Assembly: GCF_932526225.1 (NCBI RefSeq)
Contig: NC_064037.1
Location: 14,335,703 to 14,399,702 of the forward strand
From: Nematostella vectensis
Taxonomy: Eukaryota; Cnidaria; Anthozoa; Actiniaria; Edwardsiidae
Direction of reading: 5' to 3'
Length of the DNA stretch: 64,000 nt
Shown: positions 48,223-59,857 of the stretch, piece by piece
Numbering within the stretch: the stretch's first letter is position 1
Layout of the letters: each line of letters begins with the position of its first letter
Notes under the pieces: generated by a model
The model's database searches: none
Seen by the model: the letters and a program-made list of their open reading frames with translations, nothing else
Told to the model about the DNA's origin: nothing
Translations under genes and position numbers: made by a program

Positions 48223-49220
48223 TTTGGAAATTCACGCATGCTCATCTGGTAGACCGCTGATCAGCTGATCAGTTGTTGTTGTCATTTAAAACCAGACTCG
48301 TGTTCAAGTACTTGACATTTGCATTGAAATTAATCTCATAAATCGGCCTTTTTCCCAGAAACCTCTTGACAGAAGGTAAGAACTAATGTGCTTGAATATC
48401 TTTTACTTCAAGGAAGCGTAAAGAAACTTTAAAACCCAAACAAACCTTCAAAGTTTGCCATTCCGGAAGGCGTTCTTAAATGAAATCTGTACAAAATAGC
48501 AAATATTTTTCATTGTAATGTCTTTATTGAATTCCAGTGACTTCCAAGGATGAACCAAAACAATTATACAGCATCTGAGATTAGTATACAGCAAGGGTAG
48601 AGATTATTTTTTGTGATTTGTCTCCTGTACAAACAGGTATGTGTATCTAATAAAGACGGCTGTCAAGAAAATCGCGTGTTATTTGAGCTTGACATGGGGT
48701 TGCGTTCGGCTTCATTATAATTCGGGAATTTGATTCCCCCAATTTTTTATTTGCTGAATCGAAAGAAATAACACCAATCTTTGCTCAAAGTGCAAAATTT
48801 CTGCGAAAATCCATGTACCATCGATTTTATAAGCCCCTAATTTAGACTATTATTCAAGTCGACATTTTTTATTGACATATTTAGACAGCAATAAAATATC
48901 CTTTTTTTGTCGGAAAAAGTGAAGAAACCACTCGATTTATACCTTATCAACTCCTTTCTAAGGATCTGTATCGCTATTTTTAATTCCGCATATATTTAAA
49001 GAATATTTTGCGATTTTTTACGCAAGGTGAAAAATGCCCCCAAATCGGCGATTTGATAGGCAAAATCGTAAATTCGGAATTTCTCGAAAAATATTTATTG
49101 TATGTAACTCAAACTTTTTAACCATGATAAGAGAACCAGGGGCTAACTTTAAACCACTTTTGAGCGATTTTGAAATTTCTTATTTGGAACTCCTCAGTTG
49201 AATCTAAGGGACTGGTGCAC
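48223..49220 (-). repeat. right terminal inverted repeat
   Basis: Reverse-complement partner of the left arm, a little longer because of small insertions, for example about 13 nt near 48474-48490. Confidence 0.9.
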
Positions 49221-49224
49221 TTAA
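49221..49224. repeat. target-site duplication TTAA (right)
   Basis: TTAA directly after the right tip, followed by 'aaagcaaaagtgcatttg' as in the empty site. Confidence 0.9.
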
Positions 49225-51532
49225 AAAGCAAAAGTGCATTTGCGTTGGCCGGGAATCGAACCCGGGTCAACTGCTTGGAAGGCAGCTATGCTTACCACTA
49301 TACCACCAACGCTTCACTTATTTCAATCATCTTGAAATAAATTGACGATGACAACTAAAACACAATAAAAAGTAAAAGGGAATATGTGTTGGCAGGGAAT
49401 CGGACCCGGGTCAACTGCTTGGAAGGCAGCTATGCTAACCACTATACCACCAACGCTTCACTGGTTGCAATAATCTTGAAATTAATTGAAAATGACAGCC
49501 ATGAATCCTTCACAAGTAAAAAGGAATTTGCATTGGCCGGAAATAGAACCCAGGTCAACTGCTTGGAAGGCAGCTATGCTAACCACTATACCACCAACGC
49601 TTCACTTGTTGCAATCATCTTGAATATAATTGACAAAGAAAACTATGAATCATAGACAAGTAAAAATTAAATTGCTTTAGCCGGGAATCGAACCTGGGTC
49701 AACTGCTTGGAAGGAAGCTATGCTAACCACTATACCACCAACGCTTTACTTGTTGCAATCATCTTGAATATAATTGACAAAGAAAACTATGAATCACAGA
49801 AAAGTAAAAATGAAATTGCTTTAGCCGGGAATCGAACCCGGGTCAACTGCTTGGAAGGCAGCTATGCTAACCACTATACCACCAACGCTTCACTTGTTGC
49901 AATAATCTTGAAATTAATTGACAAAGACAACCATGAATCATTAACAAGTTCAAATTAAATTTTGTTGGTCGGGATTCGAACCAGTGTTAACTGCTTGGAA
50001 GACAGCTATGCTAACCACTGTACCACCAACGCTTCACTTGTTCCAATCATCTTGAAATTAATTGACAACTAAAACTCATTAAAAAGTAAAAGTGCATTTG
50101 CGTTGGCCGGGAATCGAACCCGGGTCAACTGCTTGGAAGGCAGCTATGCTTACCACTATACCACCAACGCTTCACTTATTTCAATCATCTTGAAATAAAT
50201 TGACGATGACAACTAAAACACAATAAAAAGTAAAAGGGAATATGTGTTGGCAGGGAATCGAACCCGGGTCAACTGCTTGGAAGGCAGCTATGCTAACCAC
50301 TAAACCACCAAAGCTTTACTTGTTGCAATCATCTTGAATATAATTGACAAAGAAAACTATGAATCACAGAAAAGTAAAAATGCAATTGCTTTAGCCGGGA
50401 ATCGAACCCGGGTCAACTGCTTGGAAGGCAGCTATGCTAACCACTATACCACCAACGCTTCACTTGTTGCAATAATCTTGAAATTAATTGACAAAGACAA
50501 CCATGAATGATTAACAAGTAAAAATTAAATTTTGTTGGTCGGGATTCGAACCAGAGTTAACTGCTTGGAAGACAGCTATGCTAACCACTGTACCACCAAC
50601 GCTTCACTTGTTCCAATCATCTTGAAATTAATTGACAACTAAAACTCATTAAAAAGTAAAAGTGCATTTGCGTTGGCCGGGAATCGAACCCGGGTCAACT
50701 GCTTGGAAGGCAGCTATGCTTACCACTATGCCACCAACGCTTCACTTATTTCAATCATCTTGAAATAAATTGACGATGACAACTAAAACACAATAAAAAG
50801 TAAAAGGGAATATGTGTTGGCCGGGAATCGAACCCGGGTCAACTGCTTGGAAGGCAGCTATGCTTACCACTATACCACCAACGCTTCACTGGTTGCAATA
50901 ATCTTGAAATTAATTGAAAATGACAGCCATGAATGCTTCACAAGTAAAAAGGAATTTGCATTGGCCGGAAATAGAACCCGGGTCAACTGCTTGGAAGGCA
51001 GCTATGCTAACCACTATACCACCAACGCTTCACTTGTTGCAAACATCTTGAATATAATTGACAAAGAAAACTATGAATCATAGACAAGTAAAAATGAAAT
51101 TGCTTTAGCCGGGAATCGAACCCGGGTCAACTGCTTGGAAGGCAGCTATGCTAACCACTATACCACCAAAGCTTTACTTGTTGCAATCATCTTGAATATA
51201 ATTGACAAAGAAAACTATGAATCACAGAAAAGTAAAAATGAAATTGCTTTAGCCGGGAATCGAACCCGGGTCAACTGCTTGGAAGGCAGCTATGCTAACC
51301 ACTATACCACCAACGCTTCACTTCTTACTATACTCTTGCATTTAATTAAAAATGACAACCATGATTCATTGACAAGTGAAATTGAAATTGCGTTGGCCGG
51401 GAATCGAACCCGGGTAAACTGCTTGGAAGGCAGCTATGCTAACCACTATACCACCAACGCTTCACTTGTTCCAATCATCTTGAAATTAAATGACAATGAC
51501 AACTAAAAGTCATTGAAATGAAAAAGGGAATT

Positions 51533-51604
51533 TGCGTTGGCCGGGAATCGAACCCGGGTCAACTGCTTGGGAAGCAGCTATGCTAACCACTATACCACCA
51601 ACGC
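51533..51604 (-). tRNA. tRNA-Gly(CCC), exact body
   Basis: Spacer reads 'gaaatgaaaaaggg'; T5 terminator present. Confidence 0.9.
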
Positions 51605-51676
51605 TTCACTAGTTGCAATCATCTTGAATATAATTGAGAAAGAAAACTAAGAATCATAGACAAGTAAAAATGAAAT

Positions 51677-51747
51677 TGCTTTAGCCGGGAATCGAACCCG
51701 GGTCAACTGCTTGGAGGCAGCTATGCTTACCACTATACCACCAACGC
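51677..51747 (-). pseudogene. type B unit with 6-nt anticodon loop
   Basis: Plus 'cttggaggcag' lacks one base, leaving a six-base loop and no proper anticodon. Confidence 0.75.
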
Positions 51748-52101
51748 TTCACTTGTTCCAATCATCTTGAAATTAATTGACAACTAAAACTCATTAAAAA
51801 GTAAAAGGGAATTTGCGTTGGCCGGGAATCGAACCCGGGTCAACTGCTTGGAAGGCAGCTATGCTTACCACTATACCACCAACGCTTCACTTGTTTCAAT
51901 CATCTTGAAATAAATTGACGATGACAACTAAAACACATTAAAAAGTAAAAGGGAATATGTGTTGGCAGGGAATCGAACCCGGGTCAACTGCTTGGAAGGC
52001 AGCAATGCTAACCAGTATACCACCAACGCTTCACTTTATGCAATAATCTTGAAATTAATTGAAAATGACAGCCATGAATCCTTGACAAATAAAAAGGAAT
52101 T

Positions 52102-52173
52102 TGCGTTGACCGGGAATAGAACCCGGGTCAACTGCTTGAAAGGCAGCTATGCTAACCACTATACCACCAACGC
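52102..52173 (-). tRNA. Gly-body tRNA, anticodon TTC, B-box variant
   Basis: 'gttgaccggg' plus 'aatagaac'. Confidence 0.6.
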
Positions 52174-52245
52174 TTCACTTGTTGCAATAATCTTGAAATT
52201 AATCGAAAATGACAGCCATGAATCCTTGACAAGTAAAAAGGAATT

Positions 52246-52317
52246 TGCGTTGGCCGGGAATCGAACCCGGGTCAACTGCTTGGAAGGCAGCTATGCTAAC
52301 CACTATACCACCAACGC
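52246..52317 (-). tRNA. tRNA-Gly(UCC), exact consensus
   Basis: Consensus body, T5 terminator; last member of a CCC...TTC cassette. Confidence 0.95.
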
Positions 52318-52390
52318 TTCACTTGTTCCAATCATCTTGAAATTTAAATGACAATGACAACTAAAACTCATTGAAAAGAAAAAGGGAATT

Positions 52391-52462
52391 TGCGTTGGCC
52401 GGGAATCGAACCCGGGTCAACTGCTTGGAAGGCAGCTATGCTAACCACTATACCACCAACGC
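52391..52462 (-). tRNA. tRNA-Gly(UCC), exact consensus
   Basis: Consensus body, T5 terminator. With 52246-52317 it makes a run of two exact copies. Confidence 0.95.
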
Positions 52463-53109
52463 TTCACTTGTTGCAATCATCTTGAATATAATTGACAAAG
52501 AAAACTATGAATCATAGACAAGTAAAAATGAAATTGCTTTAGCCGGGAATCAAACCCGGGTCAACTGCTTGGAAGGCAGCTATGCTAACCAATATACCAC
52601 CAACGCTTCACTGGTTGCAATAAACTTGAAATTAATTGACAAAGACAACCATGAATCCTTAACAAGTAAAAATTAAATTTTGTTGGTCGGGATTCGAACC
52701 AGGGTTAACTGCTTGGAAGGCAGCTATGCTAACCACTGTACCACCAACGCTTCATTTCTTACCATACTCTTGCATTTAATTGACAATGACAACCATGATT
52801 CATTGACAAGTAAAATTGAACTTGCGTTGGCAGGGAATCGAACCCGGGTCAACTGCTTGGAAGGCAGGTATGCTAACCACTATACCTGCAACGCTTTATT
52901 TGTTCCAATAATTTTGAAATTAATTGACAAAGACAACCATGAATCATAGACAAGTAAAAATGAAATTGCTTTAACCGGGAATCGAACCCGGGTCAACTGC
53001 TTGGAAGTCAGCTATGCTAACCACTATACCACCAACGCTTCACTTGTTCCAATCATCTTGAAATTAAATGCCATTGACAACTAAAACTCATTGACAAGTA
53101 AAATGAAAT

Positions 53110-53181
53110 TGCTTTGGCCGGGAATCGAACCCGGGTCAACTGCTTGGGAAGCAGCTATGCTAACCACTATACCACCAACGC
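53110..53181 (-). tRNA. tRNA-Gly(CCC), type B-like acceptor
   Basis: Acceptor 3' strand from 'gctttggcc': one G-A clash at 3:70. Confidence 0.72.
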
Positions 53182-53397
53182 TTCACTTGTTGCAATCATC
53201 TTGAATATATTAGACAAAGAAAACTATGAATCATAGACAAGTAAAAATGAAATTGCTTTAGCCGGGAATCGAACCCGGGTTAACTGCTTGGAAGGCAGCT
53301 ATGTTAACAACTGTACCACCAACGCTTCATTTCTTACCATACTCTTGCATTTAATTGACAATGACAACCATGATTCATTGACAAGTAAAATTGAAAT

Positions 53398-53469
53398 TGC
53401 GTTGGACGGGAATCGGACCCTGGTTAACTGCTTGAAAGGCAGCTATGCTAACCACTATACCACCAACGC
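53398..53469 (-). pseudogene. degenerate TTC unit
   Basis: Several T-arm and acceptor changes ('gttggacggg', 'aatcggaccctgg'). Confidence 0.55.
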
Positions 53470-53974
53470 TTCAATTGTTCAAATAATTTTGAAATTAATT
53501 GACAAAGACAACCATGAATCATTGACAAGTTAAAATTAAATGTTGTTGGTGGGGATTTGAACTAGGGTCAGCTGCTTGGAAGGCAGCTATGCTAACCAAT
53601 GTACCACCAACGCTTCACTTATTACCATACTCTTGCATTTAATTGACAATGACAACCATGACTCATTGCCAAGTAAAAATGAAATTACGTTGGCCGGGAA
53701 TCGAACCCGGGTCAACTGCTTGGAAGACAGCTATGCTAACCACTATACCACCAACGCTTCACTTGTTCCAATCATCTTGAAATTAATTGACAAAGACAAC
53801 CATGAATCATTAACAGGTAAAAATTAAATTTTTTTGGTGGGGAATCGAACCAGGGTCAACTGCTTGGAGGGCAGCTATGCTAACCACTGTACCACCAACG
53901 CTTCACTTGTTCCAATCATCTTGAAAATTAAATGACATTGACAACTAAAACTCATTGACAATTAAAAATGAAAT

Positions 53975-54047
53975 TGCGTTGGCCGGGAATCGAACCCCGG
54001 GTCAACTGCTTGGGAAGCAGCTATGCTAACCACTGTACCACCAACGC
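53975..54047 (-). pseudogene. tRNA-Gly(CCC) with inserted base
   Basis: One extra C in the T arm (plus 'cgaaccccggg') lengthens the gene to 73 bp. Confidence 0.65.
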
Positions 54048-54263
54048 TTCACTTGTTGGAATCATCTTTTATATAATTGACAAAGAAAACTATGAATCAT
54101 AGACAAGTAAAAATGAAATTGCTTTAGCCGGGAATCGAACCCGGGTAAACTGCTTGGAAGGCAGCTATGCTAACCACTATACCACCAACGCTTCACTTGT
54201 TCCAATCATCTTGAAATTAAATGACATTGACAACTAAAACTCATTGAAAAGAAAAAGGGAATT

Positions 54264-54335
54264 TGCGTTGGCCGGGAATCGAACCCGGGTCAACTGCTTG
54301 GTAAGCAGCTATGCTAACCACTATACTAACAACGC
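54264..54335 (-). tRNA. Gly-body tRNA, anticodon ACC, divergent
   Basis: Loop UUACCAA; it looks derived from a CCC gene ('cttggtaagcag'). Also 'actaacaacgc' near the acceptor. Confidence 0.6.
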
Positions 54336-54551
54336 TTCACTTTTTACCATACTCTTGCATTTAATTGACTATAAAAACCATGATTCATTGACAAGTAAAA
54401 ATGAAATTGCGTTGGCCGGGAAACGAACCCGGGTAAACTGCTTGGAAGCCAGCTATGCTAACCACTATACCACCAACATTTCACTTGTTCCAATCATCTT
54501 GAAATTAAATGACATTGACAACTAAAACTCATTGAAAAGAAAAAGGGAATT

Positions 54552-54623
54552 TGCGTTGGCCGGGAATCGAACCCGGGTCAACTGCTTGGGAAGCAGCTAT
54601 GCTAACCACTATACCACCAACGC
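54552..54623 (-). tRNA. tRNA-Gly(CCC), exact body
   Basis: Exact CCC form inside the divergent block; immediately followed on the right by another CCC gene. Confidence 0.9.
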
Positions 54624-54695
54624 TTCACTTGTTGCAATCATCTTGAAATTAAATGACAATGACAACTAAAACTCATTGAAAAGAAAAAGGGAATT

Positions 54696-54767
54696 TGCGT
54701 TGGCCGGGAATCGAACCCGGGTCAACTGCATGGGAAGCAGCTATGCTAACCACTATACCACCAACGC
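54696..54767 (-). tRNA. tRNA-Gly(CCC)
   Basis: Loop UUCCCAU (A38U); stem intact. Adjacent CCC-CCC pairs are not seen elsewhere in the window. Confidence 0.8.
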
Positions 54768-54839
54768 TTCACTAGTTGCAATAATCTTGAATATAATTGA
54801 CAAAGAAAACTTTGAATCCTTAACAAGTAAAAATTACAT

Positions 54840-54910
54840 TTTGTTGGTCGTGATTCGAACCAGGTTAACTGCTTGCAAGGCATCTTTGCTAACCACTGTA
54901 CCACCAACGC
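54840..54910 (-). pseudogene. degenerate type C unit, anticodon TGC
   Basis: Loop CUUGCAA (reads GCA, Ala). One base is lost in the T stem and the acceptor ends are mismatched. Confidence 0.65.
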
Positions 54911-54982
54911 TTCATTTCTTACCATACTCTTGCATTTAATTGACAATGACAACCATTATTCATTGACAAGTAAAATTGAAAT

Positions 54983-55054
54983 TGCGTTGGCCGGGAATCG
55001 AACCCGGGTCAACTGCTTGGAAGGCAGCTATGCTAACCACTATACCACCAACGC
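54983..55054 (-). tRNA. tRNA-Gly(UCC), exact consensus
   Basis: The only exact copy in the divergent block 52961-55535. T4 terminator in a 'gtaaaattgaaatt' spacer. Confidence 0.94.
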
Positions 55055-55270
55055 TTCAATTGATCCAATAATTTTGAAATTAATTGATAAAGACAACCAT
55101 GAATCATTAAGAAGTTAAAATTAAATGTTGTTGGTGGGGATTCGAACTAGGGTCAGCTGCTTGGAACGCAGCTATTCTAACCACTGTACCACCAACTCTT
55201 CACTGATTACCATACTCTTGCATTTAATTGACAATGACAACCATGACTCATTGACGAGTAAAAATGAAAT

Positions 55271-55329
55271 TACGTTAGCCGGGAATGGAACCCGGGTCAA
55301 CGGGTTGCTTACCACTATACCACCAACGC
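55271..55329 (-). pseudogene. tRNA unit lacking its anticodon arm
   Basis: The plus sequence goes from the T arm ('cccgggtcaac') through 'gggttgc' to the D arm ('ttaccactatacc'); about 13 bp including the anticodon are missing. Confidence 0.85.
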
Positions 55330-55545
55330 TTCACTTGTTCCAATAATTTGGAAATTATGTGAAAAAGACAACCATGAATCATTAACAAGTAAAAATTAAA
55401 TTTTGTTGGTCGGGAATCGAACCAGGGTCAACTGCTTGGAAGACAGCTATGCTAACCACTATACCACCAACGCTTCACTTGTTCCAATAATTTGGAAATT
55501 ATATGAAAAAGACAACCATGAATCATTAACAAGTTAAAATTAAAT

Positions 55546-55617
55546 GTTGTTGGTGGGGATTCGAACTAGGGTCAACTGCTTTGAAGGCAGCTATGCTAAC
55601 CACTGTACCACCAACGC
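55546..55617 (-). pseudogene. type D unit, anticodon TCA
   Basis: First unit of the mosaic block 55536-64000. Confidence 0.62.
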
Positions 55618-56411
55618 TTCACTGATTACCATACTCTTGCGTTTAATTTACAATGACAACCATGACTCATTGACAAGTAAAAATGAAATTGCGTTGGCCG
55701 GGAATCGAACATGGGTCAACTGCTTGGAAGGCAGCTATGCTAACCAGTACACCACCAACGCTTCACTTGTTCCAATCATCTTGAAATTTAAATGACAATG
55801 ACAACTAAAACTCATTGAAAAGAAAAAGGGAATTTGCGTTGGCCGGGAATCGAACCCGGGTCAACTGCTTGGAAGGCAGCTATGCTAACCACTATACCAC
55901 CGACGCTTCACTTGTTGCAATCATCTTGAAATTAATTGACAAAGAAAACTATGAATCATAGACAAGCAAAAAATGAAATTGCTTTAGCCGGGAATCGAAC
56001 CCGGGTCAACTGCTTGGAAGGCAGCTATGCTAACCACTATACCACCAACGCTTCACTTGTTGCAATAATCTTGAAATTAATTGAAAATGACAGCCATGAA
56101 TCCTTGACAAGTAAAAAGGAATTTCCGTTGGCCGGGAATCGAACCCGGGTCAACTGCTTGGAAGGCAGCTATGCTAACCACTATACCACCAACGCTTCAC
56201 TTGTTGCAATCATCTTGAATATAATTGACAAAGAAAACTATGAATCATAGACAAGTAAAAATGAAATTGCTTTAGCCGGGAATCGAACCCGGGTCAACTG
56301 CTTGGAAGGCAGCTATGCTAACCAATATACCACCAACGCTTCACTGGTTGCAATAATCTTGAAATTAATTGACAAAGACAACCATGAATCATTAACAAGT
56401 TAAAATTAAAT

Positions 56412-56483
56412 GTTGTTGGTGGGGATTCGAACTAGGGTCAACTGCTTTGAAGGCAGCTATGCTAACCACTGTACCACCAACGC
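56412..56483 (-). pseudogene. type D unit, anticodon TCA
   Basis: Second TCA unit in this block, six units after 55546. Confidence 0.62.
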
Positions 56484-56844
56484 TTCACTGATTACCATAC
56501 TCTTGCGTTTAATTTACAATGACAACCATGACTCATTGACAAGTAAAAATGAAATTGCGTTGGCCGGGAATTGAACCCGGGTCAACTGCTTGGAAGGCAG
56601 CTATGCTAACCACTATACCACCAACGCTTCACTTGTTCCAATCATCTTGAAATTTAAATGACAATGACAACTAAAACTCATTGAAAAGAAAAAGGGAATT
56701 TGCGTTTGCCGGGAATCGAACCCGGGTCAACTGCTTGGAAGGCAGCTATGCTAACCACTATACCACCAACGCTTCACTTGTTGCAATCATCTTGAATATA
56801 ATTGACAAAGAAAACTTTGAATCATAGACAAGTAAAAATGAAAT

Positions 56845-56916
56845 TGCTTTAGCCGGGAATCGAACCCGGGTAAACTGCTTGAATAGCAGCTATGCTAACC
56901 AATATACCACCAACGC
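56845..56916 (-). pseudogene. type B TTC variant without U33
   Basis: Plus 'cttgaatagcag' gives loop UAUUCAA. Confidence 0.55.
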
Positions 56917-57132
56917 TTCATTGGTTGCAATAATCTTGAAATTAATTGACAAAGACAACCATGAATCCTTAACAAGTAAAATTTAAATTTTGTTGGTCGG
57001 GATTCGAACCAGGGTTCACTGCTTGGAAGGCAGCTATGCTAACCACTGTACCACCAACGCTTCATTTCTTACCATACTCTTGCATTTAATTGACAATGAC
57101 AACCATGATTCATTGACAAGTAAAGTTGAAAT

Positions 57133-57204
57133 TGCGTTTGCCGGGAATCGAACCCGGGTCAACTGCTTGTAAGGCAGCTATGCTAACCACTATACCACCA
57201 ACGC
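57133..57204 (-). tRNA. Gly-body tRNA, anticodon TAC
   Basis: Partner of 13607-13678. Confidence 0.62.
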
Positions 57205-57565
57205 TTCAATTGTTCCAATAATTTTGAATTTAATTGACAAAGACAACCATGAACCATTAACAAGTTAAAATTAAATGTTGTTGGTGGGGATTCGAACTAG
57301 GGTCAACTGCTTGGAAGGCAGCTATGCTAACCACTGTACCACCAACGATTCACTGATTACCATACTTTTGCATTTAATTTACAATGACAACCATGACTCA
57401 TTGACAAGTAAAAATGAAATTGCGTTGGCCGGGAATCGAACATGGGTCAACTGCTTGGAAGGCAGCTATGCTAACCAGTACATCACCAACGCTTCACTTG
57501 TTCCAATCATCTTGAAATTTAAATGACAATGACAACTAAAACTCATTGAAAAGAAAAAGGGAATT

Positions 57566-57637
57566 TGCGTTGGCCGGGAATCGAACCCGGGTCAACTGCT
57601 TGGAAGGCAGCTATGCTAACCACTATACCACCAACGC
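57566..57637 (-). tRNA. tRNA-Gly(UCC), exact consensus
   Basis: Partner of 14040-14111; T5 terminator. Confidence 0.95.
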
Positions 57638-57914
57638 TTCACTTGTTGCAATCATCTTGAATATAATTGACAAAGAAAACTATGTATCATAGACAAGTAA
57701 AAATGAAATTGCTTTAGCCGGGAATCAAACCCGGGTCAACTGCTTGGAAGGCAGCTATGCTAACCAATATACCACCAACGCTTCACTGGTTGCAATAATC
57801 TTGAAATTAATTGACAAAGACAACCATGAATCCTTAACAAGTAAAAATTAAAAAAAATCATCTTGAAATTAAATGACAATGACAACTAAAACTCATTGAA
57901 AAAAAAAGGGAATT

Positions 57915-57986
57915 TGCGTTGGCCGGGAATCGAACCCGGGTCAACTGCTTGGGAAGCAGCTATGCTAACCACTATACCACCAACGC
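57915..57986 (-). tRNA. tRNA-Gly(CCC), exact body
   Basis: Partner of 14389-14460, beside the shared deletion scar. Confidence 0.9.
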
Positions 57987-58346
57987 TTCACTAGTTGCAA
58001 TAATCTTGAATATAATTGACAAAGAAAACTATGAATCATAGACAAGTAAAAATGAAATTGCTTTAGCCGGGAATCGAACCCGGGTCAACTGCTTGGAAGG
58101 CAGCTATGCTTACCACTATACCACCAACGCTTCACTTGTTTCAATAATCTTGAAATAAATTTACGATGACAACTAAAACACATTAAAAAGTAAAAGGGAA
58201 TATGTGTTGGCAGGGAATCGAACCCGGGTCAACTGCTTGGAAGGCAGCTATGCTAACCAGTATACCACCAACGCTTCACTTGTTGCAATAATCTTGAAAT
58301 TAATTGAAAATGACAGCCATGAATCCTTGACAAGTAAAAAGGAATT

Positions 58347-58418
58347 TGCGTTGGCCGGGAATAGAACCCGGGTCAACTGCTTGAAAGGCAGCTATGCTAA
58401 CCACTATACCACCAAAGC
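58347..58418 (-). tRNA. Gly-body tRNA, anticodon TTC, B-box variant
   Basis: Partner of 14821-14892 with intact anticodon stem. Confidence 0.66.
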
Positions 58419-58490
58419 TTCACTTGTTGCAATAATCTTGAAATTAATTGAAAATGACAGCCATGAATCCTTGACAAGTAAAAAGGAATT

Positions 58491-58562
58491 TGCGTTGGCC
58501 GGGAATCGAACCCGGGTCAACTGCTTGGAAGGCAGCTATGCTAACCACTATACCACCAACGC
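58491..58562 (-). tRNA. tRNA-Gly(UCC), exact consensus
   Basis: Partner of 14965-15036; T5 terminator. Confidence 0.95.
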
Positions 58563-59785
58563 TTCACTTGTTGCAATCATCTTGAATATAATTGACAAAG
58601 AAAACTATGAATCATAGACAAGTAAAAATGAAATTGCTTTAGCCGGGAATCGAACCCGGGTCAACTGCTTGGAAGGCAGCTATGCTAACCAATATACCAC
58701 CAACGCTTCACTGGTTGCAATAATCTTGAAATTAATTGACAAAGACAACCATGAATCATTAACAAGTTAAAATTAAATGTTGTTGGTGGGGATTCGAACT
58801 AGGGTCAACTGCTTGGAAGGCAGCTATGCTAACCAATATACCACCAACGCTTCACTGGTTGCAATAATCTTGAAATTAATTGACAAAGACAACCATGAAT
58901 CCTTAACAAGTAAAAATTAAATTTTGTTGGTCGGGATTCGAACCAGGGTTAACTGCTTGGAAGGCAGCTATGCTAACCACTGTACCACCAACGCTTAATT
59001 TCTTACCATACTCTTGCATTTAATTGAAAATGACAACCATGATTCATTGACAAGTAAAATTGAAATTGCGTTGGCCGGGAATCGAACCCGGGTCAACTGC
59101 TTGGAAGGCAGGTATGCTAACCACTATACCAGCAACGCTTCATTTGTTACAATAATTTTGAAATTAATTGACAAAGACAACCATGAATCATAGACAAGTA
59201 AAAATGAAATTGCTTTAGTCGGGAATCGAACCCGGGTCAACTTCTTGGAAGGCAGCTATGCTTACCACTATACAAGCAACGCTTCACTTGTTCCAATCAT
59301 CTTGAAATGAAATGACAATGACAACTAAAACTCATTGAAAAGAAAAAGGGAATTTGCGTTGGCCGGGAATCGAACCCGGGTGAACTGCTTGGAAGGCAGC
59401 TATGCTTACCACTATACCACCAACGCTTCACTTGTTCGAATCATCTTGAAATTAATTGACAAAGAAAACTATGAATCATTAACAGGTAAAAATTAAATTT
59501 TGTTGGTCGGGAATCGAACCCGGGTCAACTGCTTGGAAGGCAGCTTGCTAATCACTGTACCACCAACGCTTCACTGATTACCATACTCTTGCATTTAATT
59601 GAAAATGACAACCATGATTCATTGACAAGTGAAATTGAAATTGCGTTGGCCGGGAATAGAACCCGGGTCAACTGCTTGGAAGGCAGCTATGCTAACCACT
59701 ATACCACCAACGCTTCACTTGTTCCAATCATCTTGAAATTAAATGACAATGACAACTAAAACTCATTGAAAAGAAAAAGGGAATT

Positions 59786-59857
59786 TGCGTTGGCCGGGAA
59801 TCGAACCCGGGTCAACTGCTTGGGAAGCAGCTATGCTAACCACTATACCACCAACGC
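59786..59857 (-). tRNA. tRNA-Gly(CCC), exact body
   Basis: Head of a cassette matching the one starting at 5218. Confidence 0.9.

Larger units (their letters stand above)
44951..49220. mobile_element. TTAA-target DNA transposon with ~1-kb inverted repeats, non-autonomous
   Basis: A 4270-bp insertion starts GTGCACCAGTCCCTTA and ends with its near-exact reverse complement. The flanking bases are TTAA on both sides, and the uninterrupted paralogous site at 36624-36627 has a single TTAA. Arms of about 0.97-1.0 kb with a few percent divergence surround about 2.3 kb of unrelated sequence with no recognisable transposase. TTAA targets are known for piggyBac and Kolobok elements; the termini do not let me choose between them. 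It was probably mobilised by a transposase supplied in trans. It inserted in the spacer of a tRNA unit and damaged no tRNA gene. Confidence 0.93.
49221..52960 (-). repeat. tRNA-Gly array, block 9 (26 units): end of copy B and following units
   Basis: Anchors: 49242, 49386, 49530, 49674, 49818, 49962, 50100, 50244, 50388, 50532, 50670, 50814, 50958, 51102, 51246, 51390, 51534, 51678, 51815, 51959, 52103, 52247, 52392, 52536, 52680, 52824. Units 49242-50244 complete copy B: 36645-37647 plus 8323 bp plus 4274 bp for the transposon and target duplication. Units 50814-51246 repeat 49386-49818 at an offset of 1428 bp. Units 51534-52247 are another instance of the CCC - B - consensus-like - E - TTC - consensus cassette. 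Confidence 0.95.
52961..55535 (-). repeat. tRNA-Gly array, block 10 (18 units): most divergent part
   Basis: Anchors: 52968, 53111, 53255, 53399, 53543, 53687, 53831, 53976, 54121, 54265, 54409, 54553, 54697, 54841, 54984, 55128, 55272, 55403. Units here carry many private substitutions and small indels: an extra C in the T arm of 53976, a lost base in 54841, and a lost anticodon arm in 55272. Spacing is irregular (131 bp after 55272). Spacers contain unique variants such as 'atcatcttttatataatt' and 'ataatttggaaattat'. No close second copy of this stretch was found in the window. Confidence 0.93.
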
